Below, in pieces: positions 60,497 through 64,000 of a stretch of DNA of 64,000 nt; position 1 is the stretch's first letter, and each line of letters begins with the position of its first letter. The notes below the pieces were generated by a model. It was not told the DNA's origin, ran no database searches, and saw only the letters and a program-made list of their open reading frames with translations. Source of the DNA: Rotaria sordida (lineage: Eukaryota > Rotifera > Eurotatoria > Philodinida > Philodinidae); the NCBI GenBank assembly GCA_905250125.1, contig CAJNOL010000192.1, positions 62,001-126,000 on the forward strand, written 5' to 3'. The position numbers and the translations under genes were made by a program.

Positions 60497-62992
60497 ATGA
60501 CTAACCAAATAATGTCAGGTAAACAGTATCAACAATTTATTTTTGTTTTTTGGAATGAAATTTCTCTTACTATGATTTTATATAGATACATCATTTTGGA
60601 TACAATTTCTTCATGATTCGAATTTATCGATTGATAATAATACTGTTTTGCAGTATGGCGCGATATTAGCTGATCGATTTTCAACAATTGAAGAATTGTT
60701 AACTGTTGATGAGAATGAATTAATTAATCTTGGTATTACTAATCAATTTGATCGTGTCTGTTTAATAAAACAAGCTCGTCTTTTTAATGAGAAAGTAAAT
60801 ATTCTAAATATGAATTCGAATGTTTGTTTTTTTTTGTATTATTATTTTGTCTAGAAAAATTCTGTATTTATTCGAGAATTTAATGGTAAATTAAAATGTA
60901 TCAATAGAAAAAGAAATATTTATTGAAAACTTTAGTTTCGAATCATGTTCTTGGAAATTGCCATGATAATAATCAATCGACTCTTATACATCGAAAATCG
61001 AAATGTAATTTACCATCAACATTACTTTCTCGAATATCATTTCATAATCGTTAGTAAAATATTCTATATATATATTTATTAATTAATTTTCAATTTTATT
61101 TAGATTATTCTTATAATGAATTAACAAATGATGATGAAAAATGTCATGTTGAACATATAATTGAGGTTTATATGAAAAGAAAGGAGTGCATAAGAGCCAT
61201 TTTTGGACTTCCTTCAGTTTTTCTCTATTTATCGCTTGTATGATGCAGAATTTCACAAGGAATTGTTTAGTTACAATATAAAGCCATTTCTGAAGCATCC
61301 ATACTACAGTCCTACGTGATCAACTTTTTCGTGTTCCGAACCTCGTTGACTGAAAGACGGTTGACTTCACTTTGTGCAGTAGCCAACTTAGTACTTTTCA
61401 CTCGCTTAATTACCATCGCAAATTCTTCTTGTCCTACTCGATGCATGAGTCACGATTCAAGTCAGTCACTCGTTCTCAGCACCTGAACAACATTTTCAGT
61501 CGAAAAAAGCTTGCTAAGATCGTAACAATAAGACGAGTACACATCTGAAATTCGACTGTATCCGGAAGATATAAACCTATAGAAAACAATAATTAACAGC
61601 GGATTAGAAATAGCAGATGTCGTATAGGATCGCGTTCTAACATTTTTTGGGCTCATGCAGTCAGCCGTTTTGCCCAAGAGGCAGTCTAGTTGTTTATGTG
61701 CTTTTTTTTCTGTTATTTATTTGAATATTAAGATATTGATTAGAAATAAAAAGATTCAAGTGTATGACGTTTTGGTATACAGATGAAAATAATTCTGGAC
61801 TTTGGCTTTTTTTCTATATTGTCTCGTCCCGAAAAATATTTCGGAAAAACGATAGTTTCCGGGATTCGTGTAATTCATACCCATTTCTAGTCAGAATATT
61901 AACATACACTTTTGTATCATAAATCGATGATTCATAGTAACAAATTTGGAATCACTATAAAAATTTAAGTCCACTTGTATGTATTTCGAAGTTTTGTATC
62001 GAACTTTTTTCTCAAAAGATTTTGTTGAAGTTTCTTTCATGTCTCAGTCAAAATGCAAAACTTCAATGCACATCTTAGTGGACTCAGTCTTTTATCGTGA
62101 TTCTAAATATGTTATCGGTTTTAACTCAATCTGTACTTTTCCTAATTGAAACCCGTTAAATATCAGTCTGAAACGCAAAAAAAAATGTATCTAAACGAAA
62201 CTTGTCATCAAAGATAGACTATAGGATCGATTGTTGATTGATATAAATTTCGTTTTGAGGTTCTTGCTATGAGAAAATCTGCATGTCTCATTAACTTATC
62301 TGTGAATTATCGATTTCTGATACAAAAGTATATGTCAATATTTTGCTCTGAAACAATTTCATGTGAGATTCTATATCAAATAAATGATAAATGGAAGGAA
62401 ACTGAGGACGACTCAAAAATGACTCTTATGAGTCTGTGCTTTTTCTCTTGATTTTTCTAATTTCATATTCTTCTATTTTTAAGATACCAGAAAGAATTAT
62501 AATAAATGATAATAATGAAAAAATTCAAATATTAATTGAATCACATCAGAAAAAAATTTTATCAAGTCATGGAATGCGACCAATAAAATCACTCTCCAGT
62601 AATTTTTAATTTGGTTTTTTTTGTTTTGGTGATCATATCTATTTGTTTAAATAGGTACGATATCATTAAAAAAGAAGATTACTATTGGTACTGATCGTCT
62701 TAAACGACTTACTTTATCAAGATCATTATTTAAAAGACAAACAGATTTAATAACAAAAAAAATATCAAATATAACCAATAAAATTCTAAATCCAATGACA
62801 AAAATAAAAAATAAAAATGATTCAATATTAAAACGAATGCAAGAAATTGAAGAACAAGAACTAAATGAACATGAAAAAACACAGGTTTTAAGTCTCAATA
62901 ATGAAATCGAACAATCAACTGATTTAATTCCTCATGAAGATGTACACGAATCAAAACATAATAGTATGAAATTCTTGTTCTTTCAATTTTGA
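60497..62992 (+). CDS. SAM-domain-like protein with basic, coiled C-terminus
   Basis: Seven exons, 60497-60518, 60586-60794, 60855-60885, 60936-61049, 61104-61165, 62484-62598 and 62655-62992, give 296 residues, with every join in frame. Residues 9-77 look like a SAM domain, a small helical protein- or RNA-binding fold: FWIQFLHDSNLSIDNN, then the alternating pattern LLTVDENELINLGI and the final helix CLIKQARLFNEK. The middle is Asn/His/Ser-rich and the C-terminal third is Lys-rich and likely coiled (KRMQEIEEQELNEHEK). No named family can be given. Intron 5 (1318 bp) carries a decayed antisense coding-like segment. The small exon 60855-60885 and the 3' end are the weakest parts: an alternative 61-bp intron at 62968-63028 would give a different last ten residues. 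An AG lies 12 bp before the ATG. Confidence 0.65.
61190..61690 (-). pseudogene. Decayed coding-like segment inside an intron
   Basis: On the minus strand one frame reads protein-like over about 500 bp, with GC content above its surroundings. It includes KTADCMSPKNVRTRSY, VYSSYCYDLSKLFSTENVV and HRVGQEEFAMVIKRVKST. It is broken by about five stops, two of them TGA at places where CGA would give Arg. No start or family is recognised. It lies antisense in intron 5 of the SAM-domain gene and is best read as a dead gene or transposon fragment. Confidence 0.4.
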
Positions 62993-64000
62993 AATTTATG
63001 TCATATAAGTTGATTTTGATTATTAGAGATAATTAATTCTAGAAGAGCTTCTCTTTAATTTACTATTAGTTATATATTAATCCAAGAATGCTTATCATAG
63101 ATTGAAAATCAAGTCTTAGTTCATAGAACTAGAACTAATAAAACAAATTGTTAGATTTCAGAAATTCGTTATATGATAGACAAAAACAGTATGAAGTCAG
63201 TCTTAGTGAATACACTCATTTTATTGAAGTATAATTTCACAAATTATTTAACAGAGAATACCTCAATTGAATTACAGTTTTTTGTTACTCTTATAATTTG
63301 AATAAAAATTTTTCAACACATACTATCCGTGTTAATGAAAATTCTAAATAACATATAGCTCGAACAAATATTACTCACTTGTTTTGGTGACTTGATCCGA
63401 GTGAAATAGACTTTCTTTAAGTATCCTCGATCAAAAATCTAGTATATTATAAATCAAAGAAGCAATATATATATATATACATAGACAATTTCATTCGTTA
63501 GTGATTTGATTTTGAAAACTCTGACATTTCTTATAGTTAGGTTTTATGTTACAAATGCATGTCGAGTTACTCTAGATAACTTGAAAAATCAGTGTTAGTG
63601 GCATGACATAAAAATAGGCAAAGTTTTTTATAGTCTACATTTCCATTTACAAATTCTTCAAGTTTCAACAATATTTTCGCAAAAGTACATAGTGTGTTTT
63701 GTGGGAGACTCTCTAGGCTACAGAGCCTCTACGAAAATTTTTTCCTGAACATGCTGATGTTTTTTAATAAATTGAATTTGTTCATTGTTACTGACGTCAG
63801 TGGGTAAGAATATAGAAAGGAAAAATCTTCTTATAACTCAATGAAAAGTCCAAATTGTAAAAATCTTTCTTAAAGATCTCGAAATGATAGGAAAACAAAA
63901 AGTTTCACTCTGGTTTATCTTAGCGTCTATCCTTTCATCATAAGATTAGAGCATTATTCGATAATTATGTATTAATTAATTAGCTAACTAACAAGAGAAG
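62993..64000. other. 3' flank and gene-free sequence
   Basis: AT-rich DNA to the window end. The first 70 bp could hold an alternative last exon of the SAM-domain gene (after ATTAG at 63028). No other feature was recognised. Confidence 0.5.

Noticed and set aside
1..64000. CRISPR arrays, bacterial operons, tRNA or rRNA genes
   Set aside because: No regularly spaced repeats, Shine-Dalgarno-led gene strings, tRNA cloverleaf or rRNA sequence was recognised; all supported genes have eukaryotic introns or intron-bearing neighbours.

Overview
The window looks like nuclear DNA of a small invertebrate animal, most likely a bdelloid rotifer of the Rotaria type. The sequence is strongly AT-rich. The genes are animal ones (nuclear receptors, EDEM1, VKORC1, MFSD11, ribosomal protein eL28, a TCAF/M60 protein). 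Nearly all introns are about 45-95 bases. Every gene model has an AG acceptor 12-43 bases before its start codon, as expected if mRNAs receive a spliced leader, which bdelloids are known to do. The species call is inference from these traits.

Layout. 1-11.5 kb has no convincing gene and is built from decayed DNA transposons (TA-flanked, hAT-like and TTAA-flanked inverted-repeat elements). A nuclear receptor lies on + at 11.5-14.1 kb. 14.1-20.2 kb is non-coding with one hAT element. At 20.2-25.0 kb sits a tandem + strand cluster of three related GTPase genes, the first fused to TRAF/XAF1-like zinc fingers. A second nuclear receptor lies on - at 27.2-32.5 kb; its 4.1-kb intron carries nested foldback repeats. 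32.5-41.4 kb is repeat-rich and holds a relic of a third receptor zinc finger. A gene-dense stretch follows: VKORC1 (-), EDEM1 (-), eL28 (+) and MFSD11 (-) at 41.4-51.8 kb. After a 4-kb gap come a TCAF/M60-like metallopeptidase (-, 55.9-58.4 kb) and, divergently, a SAM-domain protein (+, 60.5-63.0 kb).

The exon models were built by hand. Every join keeps frame, uses GT..AG and restores a conserved family block where the family is known. The GTPase cluster is the least familiar part: three paralogs share a good P-loop and DTPG box but lack a normal G4 motif, and one is joined to a zinc-finger module, which suggests a signalling or immune-type GTPase set. Housekeeping genes are compact; the few long introns mostly contain mobile DNA.
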